DNA of 64,000 nt. It comes from Winogradskyella forsetii. Its GTDB lineage: Bacteria; Bacteroidota; Bacteroidia; Flavobacteriales; Flavobacteriaceae. Positions within the stretch are counted from its first letter, which is position 1. Each line of letters starts with the position of its first letter. The notes beneath the pieces are model-generated. The model saw only the letters and a program-made list of their open reading frames with translations, was not told the DNA's origin and ran no database searches. Location: NCBI RefSeq assembly GCF_013394595.1, contig NZ_CP053348.1, forward strand, positions 2,940,001 through 3,004,000. The letters are read 5' to 3'. This document shows, in pieces, positions 1 through 10,288 of this stretch. A program made the translations under genes and the position numbers.

Positions 1-1
1 T

Positions 2-3000
2 GACGGCATTTTAACTTGGGACTTAACCCTTTCGGAAATAGAAATATTAGACGTCCGACAAGATAATATAGAGGTGTCTTATTTTGAAAACTTGGACGAT
101 CTAGAAACAGATACAAATCCTATTTTAGATCCAGAAAATTATAATAATACTTCAAACCCGCAGACCGTATTTATTAAGGTTAATAATACGTTAAGTGATT
201 GTTTTGTAAATATCCCACTTGATTTAATTGTAAATTTACCGCCACTTTTTAATGATTTTGAAACAGTTGAAATTTGTGACAATCCAACTACGAGCTTCGA
301 TCTATCCACAGTAAATCAATTGCTTGTAGATGATGCTACAGATACTCTAATCAGTTATCACATAGATAGTACTGATGCTAACGCAAATGTCAACCCATTA
401 GATACTAATTTTATTTACACAGCAACATCGCATAATTTTGTGGCAAGGTTAGCTTATGGCGCAACTGAATGCTATACCACCCATCCTTTTGAACTCATTA
501 TCAACCCTTTACCGATAGCAAATCAACCAAATAATATGGAAACTTGCGATGATACGTCCAATGATTCATTTGAGGTATTTAATTTAATGGCTCAAAATTC
601 TAGTGTTTTACAAGGGCAAAATCCTAGTATTTTTGAAGTGAGTTACCATAATTCAGTAAGTGATGCAGAAAGTGGAGACAATGCCTTACCTGAAGATTAC
701 AATGCACAAAACAATGAAATAATTTTTGCTAGAGTTACAAATACAAATACAGGCTGTTTCTCTCTAACGGATTTTAGCACTATTGTTTATCCAGCGCCTT
801 CAAGCGTGACACCGATTACGATTTGCGATACTGATTATGATGGCATAAATTCTTTTGATCTCACTACTGCTGAGGCCGAATTATACGCCACCATACCAAG
901 TAACGTTTCCATTTCATATTTCGAAACACTTGAACAGTTAGATGACAATACAGACCAAATTGCATCGCCAACAAACTATACAAATCTTAGTAACCCTCAA
1001 ACGGTATATATAAGGGTGTTTAATACTGCTGCCAATTGTTACACAGCGGTTCCTTTAGAGATTATTACGAATTTGCCACCACCGATTAATGACTTTGGAA
1101 TATTTGAAATATGCGATAATCCAACTAGTAATTTCGATCTAACGGAAATAGAATCTGTTTTAATTGATTCTGAAACACAAGCAAATCTTTTATATTTTGA
1201 ATCCTTTGATAAGGCTAATAACAATAGCGATCCATTTGCTTTAGATTACACGTTCCAATCCATAAACGACATAATTTTTGTCCGGATAGAAGACCCAATG
1301 ACAGGGTGTTATTTTATATATGATTTTATACTTCAAGTCAACCCGCTTCCTATCGCCAATCAGCCAAGTAACATTGAAGTATGCGATGATGACACTAATG
1401 ATGGTCTAGAGCCCTTCGATCTAGAATCGCAAACCAATACTGTTTTAGGCACTCAAAATCCAGATGATTTCACAGTAACCTATCATTTAAGCCTTACAGA
1501 AGCTAGAACAGATGAAAATGCGATTCTATCTGAATATATAAGCTCAAACCAATTGATTATTGTCAGAATTGAAAATAATGAAACCGGTTGCTTCAGCTTA
1601 ACCGATTTCTCCCTTATCGTAAATCCACATCCAAATATCCCAGAACCACTTTTAGAATGTGATACTGATTATGATGCCAATACACTTTTCGATTTAACAG
1701 TAGTTGAACCGGATTTATTTACAACACCTAATCCAGATAATTCGATTTCCTATTTTGAATCGCTGGAAGCATTGGAAAACGACAGCAATCCAATTTTAAA
1801 TCCTGAAAACTATATCAATACCACCAATCCCCAAACGGTTTTCATAAAAGTATATAATTCGGTTGCCGACTGTTTCACTTTTGTTCCCTTGGAGTTGAAC
1901 GTCAACCTTCCTCCTGCCACTAATTCATTTGAAATATTTGATATTTGCGAAAACGACGCCAATAGTTTTGATTTAACAACGATGAACGAAGTTATTGTCG
2001 ATATTAATTTTAATGTCCTCTTCAGCTATTTTTCATCTGAAGCAGATGCAGTTGCAAATGATAATGCTTTAGACACCAATTACATTTACACTAGCACCAG
2101 TGATATTATTTATGCTCGTGTTGAATTCAGCACTACACATTGTTATTATATTTTTCCGTTTGAACTTCGTGTCAATCCTTTACCAATAGCAAATCAACCT
2201 GAAAACCTAGGCCATTGCGATGATGATTTTGATGGCCTTTATGACTTTACTTTGAGCCAACAAAATGCTTCAATTCTCGGTAATCAAAATGCAAATAATT
2301 TTAATGTCACCTATTTCAACAATCCGGTCGAGGCTGATGAAGGAATCAATGCTTTAGATAGCGAATCCTACATAGGATTTAACAATGAACTCATTATAGC
2401 TCGAATAGAAAACAATATTACGGGTTGTTTCAGTCTTGTTGATTTCTCTTTGATTATCCATCGAAAACCTGATGTAAACATTCCTAATCAAGTCGTTTGT
2501 ATTGATAATTTGCCATTGACTGTATCTGCGGAAACCTATTTTGCTACAGATACCTATTTATGGTCCACAGACCAAATCGGTCCAGAAATTGACATCACGG
2601 AAATTGGCACGTATTCAGTTACCGTAACTTCAGAATTTGGCTGCTCAACCCTGAGTACCTTCAATGTAACGGAATCTGAATCTGCTACGATTGACGTTGT
2701 TGAAACTGTTGATTTCTCAGACCCAAACAATATTACGGTTACTATCGAAGAAGGAATTGGAGATTACCTCTATATATTAGATGATGGCGACCCACAAGAA
2801 TCCAATGTATTTGAAAATGTGCCGTTAGGTTATCATACAGTGACTATTATTGACCTTAACGGTTGTGCCGAAGTTACCGAAGAGGTTTTGGTTATTGATG
2901 CGCCTCCATTTTTCACGCCCAATGGAGATACCATAAATGAAACATGGCACATTGTAGGCATCGAAACTTTACCTGGCAGTGAGGTGTATATCTTTAATCG

Positions 3001-3160
3001 CTACGGAAAACTAATAACAAAATTAAATGCTAACTCTCAAGGTTGGGATGGTCAGTATAACGGCTATAATATGCCAGCATCTGATTATTGGTTTTTGGCA
3101 GAAATAAAACAAGGCGGTATAGCTTTTGAAGTTAAGGGTCATTTTGCACTACGTCGATGA
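2..3160 (+). CDS. T9SS type B sorting domain protein, 5' truncated
   Basis: The reading frame is open from base 2, so the true start and signal peptide lie upstream of the window. The visible part is about 1052 residues. It is built from Ig-like modules that recur with a period of about 279 residues: the NPLPIANQP segment starts near bases 503, 1339 and 2176. Modules share a (I/V)SYFE..E.L..D...I..P.NY..(L/T)(S/T)NPQTV signature and paired Cys. A SprB-like segment follows near base 2700. The C-terminus (FFTPNGD, IFNRYGKLI, GWDG, YWF, GHFALRR) is the gliding-motility or CHU_C-type signal for the type IX secretion system. The protein is inferred to be exported to the cell surface or medium; an adhesin role is a guess. 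Confidence 0.85.
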   Translation, partial: DGILTWDLTLSEIEILDVRQDNIEVSYFENLDDLETDTNPILDPENYNNTSNPQTVFIKVNNTLSDCFVNIPLDLIVNLPPLFNDFETVEICDNPTTSFDLSTVNQLLVDDATDTLISYHIDSTDANANVNPLDTNFIYTATSHNFVARLAYGATECYTTHPFELIINPLPIANQPNNMETCDDTSNDSFEVFNLMAQNSSVLQGQNPSIFEVSYHNSVSDAESGDNALPEDYNAQNNEIIFARVTNTNTGCFSLTDFSTIVYPAPSSVTPITICDTDYDGINSFDLTTAEAELYATIPSNVSISYFETLEQLDDNTDQIASPTNYTNLSNPQTVYIRVFNTAANCYTAVPLEIITNLPPPINDFGIFEICDNPTSNFDLTEIESVLIDSETQANLLYFESFDKANNNSDPFALDYTFQSINDIIFVRIEDPMTGCYFIYDFILQVNPLPIANQPSNIEVCDDDTNDGLEPFDLESQTNTVLGTQNPDDFTVTYHLSLTEARTDENAILSEYISSNQLIIVRIENNETGCFSLTDFSLIVNPHPNIPEPLLECDTDYDANTLFDLTVVEPDLFTTPNPDNSISYFESLEALENDSNPILNPENYINTTNPQTVFIKVYNSVADCFTFVPLELNVNLPPATNSFEIFDICENDANSFDLTTMNEVIVDINFNVLFSYFSSEADAVANDNALDTNYIYTSTSDIIYARVEFSTTHCYYIFPFELRVNPLPIANQPENLGHCDDDFDGLYDFTLSQQNASILGNQNANNFNVTYFNNPVEADEGINALDSESYIGFNNELIIARIENNITGCFSLVDFSLIIHRKPDVNIPNQVVCIDNLPLTVSAETYFATDTYLWSTDQIGPEIDITEIGTYSVTVTSEFGCSTLSTFNVTESESATIDVVETVDFSDPNNITVTIEEGIGDYLYILDDGDPQESNVFENVPLGYHTVTIIDLNGCAEVTEEVLVIDAPPFFTPNGDTINETWHIVGIETLPGSEVYIFNRYGKLITKLNANSQGWDGQYNGYNMPASDYWFLAEIKQGGIAFEVKGHFALRR

Positions 3161-3217
3161 TAAGAACGTGTTAACTTTTTTAACACATTGTTACATTTTA
3201 TGTTGTCGTTAGAAACG

Positions 3218-3225
3218 TATCTTTG
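3218..3225 (+). promoter_or_regulatory. TAnnTTTG -7 element
   Basis: TATCTTTG matches the Bacteroidota sigma-A -7 consensus and ends 12 bases before the preferred ATG of the next gene. No clear -33 TTG is seen at the expected spacing. Confidence 0.5.
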
Positions 3226-3237
3226 CATTCCCTTAAA

Positions 3238-5592
3238 ATGAAAATGAAAAGATCCTTACTAGCTTTTGCCCTTTTATTTTCCCTATTGGATTATGCCCAA
3301 AATATTTCAGTAGATAGTCAAACCTATACGCCTCAGCAGCTCGTCGAGGATATTTTAATAGATAGCGATTGTATCAGCAATATTTCCGTAACTAATGTTG
3401 TTGGTGGTGATTTTGGTGGCGCAGACCAAAGTTATGGTTATTTTGATGCTACAGGGACTTCTTTTCCTTTTCAAAGTGGTATTGTTCTAAGCACAGGCAG
3501 ACTGAACAACGTACCTGGACCAAACAACAGTTTAAGTGATGATAATGCGAGCGGTTGGGCTGGAGATTTGGATTTGGAAAATGCACTCAATGAATCTGGA
3601 ACCATTAACGCTACAATTTTAGAATTCGAGTTTACTTCTATTGCGTCACAAGTAAGTTTTAGATACCTTTTTGCTTCGGAAGAATATCAGGAAAATAATT
3701 CCAACACGTGTCAATATTCCGATTTATTCGGGTTTTTAATTCGTCCTGCTGTAGGGCAAGAACAATATGAAAATATCGCCATAGTACCTAATACAAATAC
3801 ACCTGTAAAAGTAACAACGGTTACACCTGGTGTTCCTGGAAGTTGCTCTCCCGAAAACGAAACCTACTTTGGAAGTTTCAATGACTCCAATGCTCCTATT
3901 AATTTTAATGGGCAAACTGCTATTTTAACGGCAACTGCCAATGTTATTCCAAATGAAATTTATCATGTAAAATTAGTGATTGCGGATGAATTCAATTACA
4001 GATATGATTCTGCTGTTTTTTTAGAAGCTGGCAGCTTTGAGTTATCTTCGGATATTGGACCCAATAGACTCATTGCCACAGGAAACGCACTCTGTGAAGG
4101 CGAAACATTGGAGCTTAATGCCTACCAAAATGGTCAAAATGCGTACAATTGGTTTAAGAATGATGTTTTAGTTCAATCAGATCCAGCCGGTTGCACGGGT
4201 TGTGGCACTTTTAATGCTACAGAAGCTGGAACTTACAACGTTGAAGTTTTATTGGATGATGGCTGTATCGCTTATGGCGAAGCTATTATTGAATATGCAC
4301 CTTTACCGGTTGGTTTCGATTCAGTTTTGGTAGAATGTGATCTTAACCAAGATGGTTTAACCACCTATAATTTGTTTGACGCGTCAACCGATCTCATCAA
4401 TGGAAATCAAGATTTATTTGTTGATCGTTTTTTCTTAAATGAATCCGACGCCATTGCTAATATTGATCCCATAATAAATCCTCAAGCTTTTGAAAACACC
4501 TATCCGTTTCAAACTGTTTTTGCTAGAATTGTAAATCAAGCCAATTGTTCTGACGTTGCAACCTTAGAATTACAAACTTCAAATAATATTATAAGCATTC
4601 CAGATTTAGAAGGTTGTGATGGTGATGTCACAGATGGTTTTGCCACTTTCAATCTATTCGATATTGAAGCTTCCATTACAACTCAAATTCCAGATGATGC
4701 CATAGTGCGTTATTTTGAAACTGAAGAAGATGCTTTCAACGACTCCAATGCACTCTCTAATACTTTTGAGAATACCGTTGCAGATGTCCAGACTATTTAT
4801 GTCAAGATAACAAGCAATAATCAATGTTTTAGTATTACAGCTGTCAACTTAATGGTGCTTTATACACCTTCGTTAGAGGACGATGAAACTTTTATTTATT
4901 GTTTAAATACGTTTCCAGAACCACTGACTATCTTTGGAGGCGTGCTCAACGATTTACCTAACAATTACTATTACGAATGGCAATTTAACGGAACTACAAC
5001 AGCGATCACGACATTATTTTATGAGGTTACTGAACCTGGCTCTTATAAAGTCATTGTGACCGATCCAAATGGTTGCTCATCCAGCAGAACAATAACAGTT
5101 GTAGCTTCGGAAACAGCAACAATAGAAAGTGTAACTATTGTTGGTGTAGCACCGAATAATGTAATTACAATTGAAATTCCTGATGCAGGCAATTATGAAA
5201 TTGCATTAGATGATGAAAATGGGATTTATCAAGATAGTTTTGTGTTTGCCAATATTACACCAGGTTTTCATACCGTTTACATAAAGGACAAGAACGGTTG
5301 TGGCACAATTGAAAAAACCATTTCGGTTTTAGGGTTTCCAAAATTCTTTACACCTAATGGCGATGATAATAATCCTACATGGCAAGTTATTGGTACAGAA
5401 GAACAATTCAACCAAATAGCATCCATTCAGATTTTTAATCGCTATGGAAAATTGATAACAGTGCAAAGTACAGCAAACGATGGTTGGGACGGAACGCTCA
5501 ACGGAAAATCACTTCCAAGTGACGATTATTGGTTTGTTGCCCAGTTTATTAATGGCGAGACTTACACTGGTCATTTTGCTTTACGTAGGTAA
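3238..5592 (+). CDS. T9SS type B sorting domain protein with choice-of-anchor L domain
   Basis: This is a secreted protein of 784 residues when read from the ATG at 3238. An in-frame TTG at 3223 lies inside the -7 promoter element and is not a likely start. A signal peptide ends near AQ at residue 21. Residues of about 40-270 form a choice-of-anchor L domain (GGDFGGADQSYGYF, GIVLSTG, FLFASEEY-like RYLFASEEYQ). Ig-like and SprB-like modules follow, and the last 85 residues are a T9SS type B signal (FFTPNGDD, IFNRYGKLI, GHFALRR). It follows the upstream paralogue by 77 bases with its own promoter, so the two are tandem surface proteins using the same exporter. The ligand is unknown. Confidence 0.85.
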   Translation: MKMKRSLLAFALLFSLLDYAQNISVDSQTYTPQQLVEDILIDSDCISNISVTNVVGGDFGGADQSYGYFDATGTSFPFQSGIVLSTGRLNNVPGPNNSLSDDNASGWAGDLDLENALNESGTINATILEFEFTSIASQVSFRYLFASEEYQENNSNTCQYSDLFGFLIRPAVGQEQYENIAIVPNTNTPVKVTTVTPGVPGSCSPENETYFGSFNDSNAPINFNGQTAILTATANVIPNEIYHVKLVIADEFNYRYDSAVFLEAGSFELSSDIGPNRLIATGNALCEGETLELNAYQNGQNAYNWFKNDVLVQSDPAGCTGCGTFNATEAGTYNVEVLLDDGCIAYGEAIIEYAPLPVGFDSVLVECDLNQDGLTTYNLFDASTDLINGNQDLFVDRFFLNESDAIANIDPIINPQAFENTYPFQTVFARIVNQANCSDVATLELQTSNNIISIPDLEGCDGDVTDGFATFNLFDIEASITTQIPDDAIVRYFETEEDAFNDSNALSNTFENTVADVQTIYVKITSNNQCFSITAVNLMVLYTPSLEDDETFIYCLNTFPEPLTIFGGVLNDLPNNYYYEWQFNGTTTAITTLFYEVTEPGSYKVIVTDPNGCSSSRTITVVASETATIESVTIVGVAPNNVITIEIPDAGNYEIALDDENGIYQDSFVFANITPGFHTVYIKDKNGCGTIEKTISVLGFPKFFTPNGDDNNPTWQVIGTEEQFNQIASIQIFNRYGKLITVQSTANDGWDGTLNGKSLPSDDYWFVAQFINGETYTGHFALRR

Positions 5593-6166
5593 CTTTATTT
5601 CCTTTGATTTAAAATCCAAAATTTTATTTTCACTTCACATAATGACGTTGGATACTTCAATAAAACATGAAGTAGATTACAAGCTTTATTTAATCCATAA
5701 CTAACCGAAATTAGCTTCGGGATTAGAATAACTTTGAAGCACCCCAAAAGAAGTGATATCAATATCTCATAAATAGCAGATAAGATAGTTTTAATCTTCC
5801 CTCATACTTCCCAAAATGCTTTAATATAGCCTACAAAGACCCATCACCTAGGTAAACAATCAAGAATTTTTTTTTAAAAACAACTGCTCTTAACCCCAGT
5901 GTTTACAAGACATGTTACATATCTCATAGCTTCTGTTACATTGTTTATAGATAAATACCAGAGTTCCATCTAATTTTACCATACCCTAACTTCACTAACG
6001 CATTCAATTAAGATTTCCCTCGTTTTATAAACCCTTCGTATAGGGCACAATTGCTTATAGATTTAAAAAACAATAAATCTAAATCGCAATCATTAAGAAC
6101 AAGGGAATTACAAGTTAAACATAGCGTATCAACAAAATCTTAAAACACAACTTAAAAATCAAAATC
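5593..6166. other. Intergenic, 574 bases, no gene seen
   Basis: Only short unsupported ORFs occur. No clear terminator or TAnnTTTG element was found. A poly-T tract lies near 5868-5876. Confidence 0.5.
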
Positions 6167-7174
6167 ATGAACACTAAATTCTTATCTCTATTATTTTTAG
6201 CCACAGCCTTTTTAGCTTGTGACGACGACACGGATGATGCACCAAATCCGCCAGATTTCACCCTTAGTTTTAATTTGGAAACCAACGAAGACCAAATGGG
6301 TGTTTTTTCGGACCAGAAAATGGCTGTATTAAATGGTGAAGTATGGTCTGTTGGAGGCTATAATTCTTACCACCAAAGCATACATAGCGATGTTTGGAAA
6401 AGCTCCAATGGCAGAAGCTGGCAGTCCGTAACCTCAGGGCAATTCCCTGACAGAAAAGGTCATTCCCTCACAGTTATTGATAACAAATTATGGGTTATTG
6501 GCGGATATAGGCAAACAGCGCCAAATACCTTTTTGTCATTAAGGGATGTCTGGTTTTCCGCTGATGGTGAAGCGTGGACTTTGGCTACAGATGATGCTTT
6601 ACAAACTGGAAGCATTGGCTACCATAGTACCCTTGTATTCAACAATCAACTATACATAATAAAAGATGGTGACAATGAAGGTATGGCAGGCTGCTCTGTA
6701 TGGACCTCCAATAATGGCATCAATTGGACCCGACTAACGGGAAATGCATTTTCATCTCGAGAGTTTTTCACAGCTACGGTATTTAATAATGAAATGTACG
6801 TTATAGGCGGATTGCATCTTTCCAACTATTATAATGAGATATGGAAATCAGCTGATGGTATCAATTGGACCCAAGTCAGTGGTATCGATTCTGCATTTCC
6901 TGCCAGAGCAAATGGCAAAGCGCTAGTTTATGATGATAAATTATGGGTGCTTGGAGGTACAAACGGCGTAACTAGTGTAAATCAAGGACTCTGGCATACA
7001 TCAAATGGTGAAGACTGGTTTAGCTATACACCTTTACCTTCTACAGATGGCATAACCAATTTTGATGCTCTAAATTATAATGATGCCATTTGGGTATTTG
7101 GAGGATTAAGACAACTGGAAGGGTCTGTACTAAGAGAAAGGGTCGGTACCATTAATACGGTTAAGAAAATCTAA
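6167..7174 (+). CDS. Kelch-type beta-propeller lipoprotein
   Basis: The 335-residue product begins with a lipoprotein leader (FLAC at residue 18) followed by an acidic stretch DDDTDD, typical of Bacteroidota surface-exported lipoproteins. Six repeats follow with the pattern hydrophobic-N/D-N/D-x-(L/M/I)-(W/Y)-V-(I/L/F)-GG (for example VIDNKLWVIGGYR and VYDDKLWVLGGTNG), each with a WxSxDGxxW-like strand, consistent with a six-bladed kelch or galactose-oxidase-like propeller. No catalytic residues are evident. It starts a cluster of five small secreted or lipoprotein genes reading the same way. The function is unknown; protein or glycan binding is the usual family role. Confidence 0.75.
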   Translation: MNTKFLSLLFLATAFLACDDDTDDAPNPPDFTLSFNLETNEDQMGVFSDQKMAVLNGEVWSVGGYNSYHQSIHSDVWKSSNGRSWQSVTSGQFPDRKGHSLTVIDNKLWVIGGYRQTAPNTFLSLRDVWFSADGEAWTLATDDALQTGSIGYHSTLVFNNQLYIIKDGDNEGMAGCSVWTSNNGINWTRLTGNAFSSREFFTATVFNNEMYVIGGLHLSNYYNEIWKSADGINWTQVSGIDSAFPARANGKALVYDDKLWVLGGTNGVTSVNQGLWHTSNGEDWFSYTPLPSTDGITNFDALNYNDAIWVFGGLRQLEGSVLRERVGTINTVKKI

Positions 7175-7204
7175 ATCTTTAGTAAACCCACAAAAGCAAT
7201 TCTT

Positions 7205-7537
7205 ATGAAAACATTACAAATCTTATTAGTAATACTAACAATATTGATGGCCAAACCACTTATGGCTCAAACACCTAAAGACAGCTTACAAGAAGATAGT
7301 ACCAAAATTGAAAAGGATAATTTTTTAGATATGGGAGCCGGAAGCCTAACAAACCTTTTCGGTGAGAATTTGGATGGGAAACCGAATGGAAAAAAATTAA
7401 GTTTTTTAGAGCTTATTGCTAAAATGGACTTAACAGAGGAACAAAAAGTGGAATACAAAAATTTGTATTATCTACAAGCCAAAGATTTGTCCGAAAAGCA
7501 AAAAGATTCGCTCGGTAAAGCCATAGAGAAAAAATAA
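7205..7537 (+). CDS. Small secreted protein of unknown function
   Basis: The 110-residue product has an N-terminal signal peptide (MKTLQILLVILTILMAKPLMAQ) with cleavage expected after AQ. The mature part is highly charged and ends in a Lys-rich helix (LTEEQKVEYKNLYYLQAKDLSEKQKDSLGKAIEKK, given here in part as LTEEQKVEYKNLYYLQAKD). No family is recognised. It lies 30 bases after the kelch lipoprotein and its stop directly abuts the region before the DUF4412 gene, so co-transcription is likely. The charged helix suggests a periplasmic partner or scaffold role, but that is only an inference. Confidence 0.6.
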   Translation: MKTLQILLVILTILMAKPLMAQTPKDSLQEDSTKIEKDNFLDMGAGSLTNLFGENLDGKPNGKKLSFLELIAKMDLTEEQKVEYKNLYYLQAKDLSEKQKDSLGKAIEKK

Positions 7538-7573
7538 ATGAAGCACAAATCCAAAACACTAAAAATTAAGACC

Positions 7574-8389
7574 ATGAAAACATTAAAGACGATTCTACTA
7601 TTAACTTGTCTGGGTTTCATTTCCCATGGACATACCCAAATATTAAAAAAATTGGGTCATACAGTGAAAAACGCTGCCGAAAAAACCTTGGAGAAAAAAG
7701 TAGAGCAAAAAACAGAAAAAGAAACCGAAAAAGCGTTCGATTCTACTTTTAACAAACAAAAAAGCATTGATAAAAGCGAAAAAACAATTCCTAATGATGA
7801 TCCCGCTGCCAATTATAACTTTTCACATAAATACGTGATGCAGGTAAAAAGTGACAAGAACACCGCTACACTTAACTACTACTTAACAAATTCAGGAGAA
7901 TACATAGGTTCTACAGTTCCTGATAAAAATGGTAAAGAAGATGTAATCACAGTTATGGATTTAGACCGTACCACCATGTTTATGTTTATGGATAAGAATG
8001 GCGATAAAAGTCAAATGGCAATGAAACTGAACTTAGAAGAAGTAACAAACGATGCCATGACGGAAACAGATATCGAAATAACACCTACCGAAAACACTAA
8101 AAACATACTCGGTTATACCTGCAAGGAATTTAAAGTTTCGGGTAAGGATTTAAATGGCTTGGTTTGGGTGGCACCTAACGCAGAAATAAGTTTCTCAAAA
8201 TCATTCTACTCCATAAAAGCAAAAAAAGGCATTGATCAATCCTGGATGAAACTGTTAAACGGACTCACTATGGAAATGGATATGGTGGACACTTCAAAAC
8301 GTAAACCACAGAACATCAAAATGAGCTGCATTGCTTTGGAAAAAATAAAATTAAATATTCAAACGAATAAGTATAAAAAATTAATGTAA
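7574..8389 (+). CDS. DUF4412 domain-containing secreted protein
   Basis: The ATG at 7574 is preferred because it gives a clean signal peptide (MKTLKTILLLTCLGFISHGHTQ) whereas the longer in-frame start at 7538 adds a basic leader. That gives 271 residues. A Lys/Glu-rich coiled segment follows the signal, and the remainder matches the DUF4412 pattern: a beta-rich domain with NILGYTCKEFKVSG and GLVWVAPNAEISFSKSF. Family members are periplasmic or outer-membrane-associated proteins of unknown function in Bacteroidota. It probably forms an operon with the preceding small secreted protein. Confidence 0.7.
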   Translation: MKTLKTILLLTCLGFISHGHTQILKKLGHTVKNAAEKTLEKKVEQKTEKETEKAFDSTFNKQKSIDKSEKTIPNDDPAANYNFSHKYVMQVKSDKNTATLNYYLTNSGEYIGSTVPDKNGKEDVITVMDLDRTTMFMFMDKNGDKSQMAMKLNLEEVTNDAMTETDIEITPTENTKNILGYTCKEFKVSGKDLNGLVWVAPNAEISFSKSFYSIKAKKGIDQSWMKLLNGLTMEMDMVDTSKRKPQNIKMSCIALEKIKLNIQTNKYKKLM

Positions 8390-8433
8390 AGCTTTGGCTT
8401 GCAATTTAGAAGACATTTTAAAAAAATCAAAAG

Positions 8434-9477
8434 ATGAAAAACATTCTCAAATACAGCATAATACTTTTAACTACCCTATGTTACAATTGCGGTAGTGACG
8501 ATGATAATGCCACACAAAATCCATTAATTGGCCAATGGGAGATCACCTCAGGGACATTAGTTAATAATAGTGATAAATATGTTTATTTTAACACCGATAA
8601 TACAGCTGATATCCTTAGTCAAACTACTGAAAACTTTAGGGGAAAATTCAGTCCTAATTATAGCTTATCATCTAACGAAGTAATTATTGATGAAACCGGA
8701 GGACAAGGAGCTGATGGTATATTTAGCTATACCATAGAAGATAATATTTTAACACTTTCCACTGGCTCTAGGGAAATCGTACTGCAACACATAGACAATG
8801 GTCCAGAACTTTCTAATTGGATACAAGAACTATCCGTACTAAGTGAAGGCAGTGCGCCTTGGGAAGGCGATGTGGACATAGCCTTCACTTTTGACAAAAC
8901 AAAAATAGTTTATGGCAAATCAGGTAATTCTGACCATATAGGGCTAATCAATCCTAATACTTTTGAAGAGGTCGGGCAAATTGAGACTGCTCATAGTGCA
9001 AGAGCCGTTGAAATTGAAAAATTTGATGTTCCTGACCGTTATGTATTTCAAAGCGATAGTGGCTCTGATTTGTTTTATGGCTACTTTGAAAACAGTAACT
9101 CCCTAAGTTTTACCTCTCTAGAATTAGGCGCTTGGATATTAGGGCTAGCCTCGGTTAACAACGAACAAATTTGGGTTTCAAGCACTAATGAAAGTAGTTT
9201 ATATTTATATAATTATGGTACTAGCACCATTGAGAATACAGAAGAATTAAGTATACAGCCTAAGGGTTTAGACTATCAAAACGGATTTCTTTATGTCTGT
9301 GACGGCCTATATATCCATAAATGTCGTGTCTCTCCAAGTTTTCAGGTTTTGGAGAGTTATGCCTTACCAAATTTAGCTATAGAAGGTATTGCTTTTGACG
9401 GTATCAACTTCTGGGTCAATGGCTCTGACTTTTCTAATGACTCCAACAAACTAGTAAAGACCAGTCTTACATTATAA
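8434..9477 (+). CDS. Lipoprotein with lipocalin-like N-terminus and propeller-like C-terminus
   Basis: The 347-residue product starts with a lipoprotein signal (LCYNC at about residue 19, then GSDDDN). Residues of about 28-120 resemble the lipocalin-like module of Bacteroidota lipoproteins (LIGQWEIT, then a strand with FNTDNTADIL). The remainder contains repeated strand motifs such as IGLINPNTFEEVGQI and GLDYQNGFLYVCDG, which look like beta-propeller blades related to glutamine cyclotransferase or YVTN folds. No catalytic site is recognised. It is 44 bases after the DUF4412 gene and is likely part of the same secreted-protein cluster. Confidence 0.6.
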   Translation: MKNILKYSIILLTTLCYNCGSDDDNATQNPLIGQWEITSGTLVNNSDKYVYFNTDNTADILSQTTENFRGKFSPNYSLSSNEVIIDETGGQGADGIFSYTIEDNILTLSTGSREIVLQHIDNGPELSNWIQELSVLSEGSAPWEGDVDIAFTFDKTKIVYGKSGNSDHIGLINPNTFEEVGQIETAHSARAVEIEKFDVPDRYVFQSDSGSDLFYGYFENSNSLSFTSLELGAWILGLASVNNEQIWVSSTNESSLYLYNYGTSTIENTEELSIQPKGLDYQNGFLYVCDGLYIHKCRVSPSFQVLESYALPNLAIEGIAFDGINFWVNGSDFSNDSNKLVKTSLTL

Positions 9478-9514
9478 TTTTTAACCCAATTTAATCACTA
9501 AAAATCAAACAATT

Positions 9515-10021
9515 ATGAAAATTCACAAAATCTCAATCTTAATGCTCATGTCCTTACTAATGGCTAACTGCGATAGTGACGATGATTCTTCCAATGAAGT
9601 ACCACAAATTGATTTAAAAGCAGAATTTATTCTATTCTCTGTAGAACCCTCAACGCAATTTGCAGGAACGGCCACCATTACTGGCATCGTTAAAAATATA
9701 GGTGACGATTTCAATTCTGGTGCAGGACAACAAACTATTTCACTTTATGAAAGGTCTCTCGGTACACCCACAAACCAATCGGGAAATTTGGTCGCCAGCC
9801 TAAATTTTGAAACTTTAGCGGCAAACGAAACCTTGGAGGTCAGTTATTCGAGACCATGGAATTCATCGTCTCCGGCTGAAGGTGAATTTCCTCCAGAGTA
9901 CATTTTGGTCATTAGTTATGATCCCGATTTGTTCCTAGATGGTAATTTGAATAATGACGACACCAACACAGCAAACAATGAAATCTTAGTTAGTGGTAGC
10001 TTAATAAATAACATGTTTTAA
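9515..10021 (+). CDS. Small lipoprotein with CARDB-like domain
   Basis: The product is 168 residues with a lipoprotein signal (LLMANC then DSDDDS). The mature part begins DLKAEFILFSVEP and contains GTATITGIVKNIGD, strands typical of CARDB or Ig-like adhesion modules that bind other extracellular proteins. It is the last gene of the lipoprotein cluster: a strong intrinsic terminator follows 64 bases downstream. The role is unknown; the CARDB assignment rests on a short strand pattern and is tentative. Confidence 0.6.
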   Translation: MKIHKISILMLMSLLMANCDSDDDSSNEVPQIDLKAEFILFSVEPSTQFAGTATITGIVKNIGDDFNSGAGQQTISLYERSLGTPTNQSGNLVASLNFETLAANETLEVSYSRPWNSSSPAEGEFPPEYILVISYDPDLFLDGNLNNDDTNTANNEILVSGSLINNMF

Positions 10022-10084
10022 TGATTTTATAAATCTTACAGAACCTGTATTATTAGTAAAACAATTCTATATTCTGTTAGTTTT

Positions 10085-10115
10085 AAAGCCAAAGTTTCAC
10101 AAGCTTTGGCTTTTT
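10085..10115 (+). terminator. Intrinsic terminator closing the lipoprotein cluster
   Basis: A 10-bp perfect stem, AAAGCCAAAG at 10085-10094 and CTTTGGCTTT at 10104-10113, surrounds a 9-base loop and runs into TTTTT. Confidence 0.85.
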
Positions 10116-10192
10116 ATTTGAAAATTTATTTACATTCAAGTCTATTGATTGTAGCTTTCACAACAACAGTTCTAAACTTTATTTCTTTATCG

Positions 10193-10200
10193 TAACTTTG
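10193..10200 (+). promoter_or_regulatory. TAnnTTTG -7 element for uvrB
   Basis: TAACTTTG matches the Bacteroidota -7 consensus and lies 88 bases upstream of the uvrB start, implying a leader of about 80 bases. A 6-codon mini-ORF (ATG at 10205) sits in that leader and is probably chance. Confidence 0.5.
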
Positions 10201-10288
10201 CGTTATGAGTTCTAACCGACATTAGAAATTTAACACATGTTAAATACTTTTTAACTTTAGGTATTTTCAAACTTTAGGCACCGAAAAA

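Noticed and set aside
3223..3237. TTG start for the second T9SS protein
   Set aside because: It lies inside a TAnnTTTG promoter element and ATG 3238 gives a better signal peptide.
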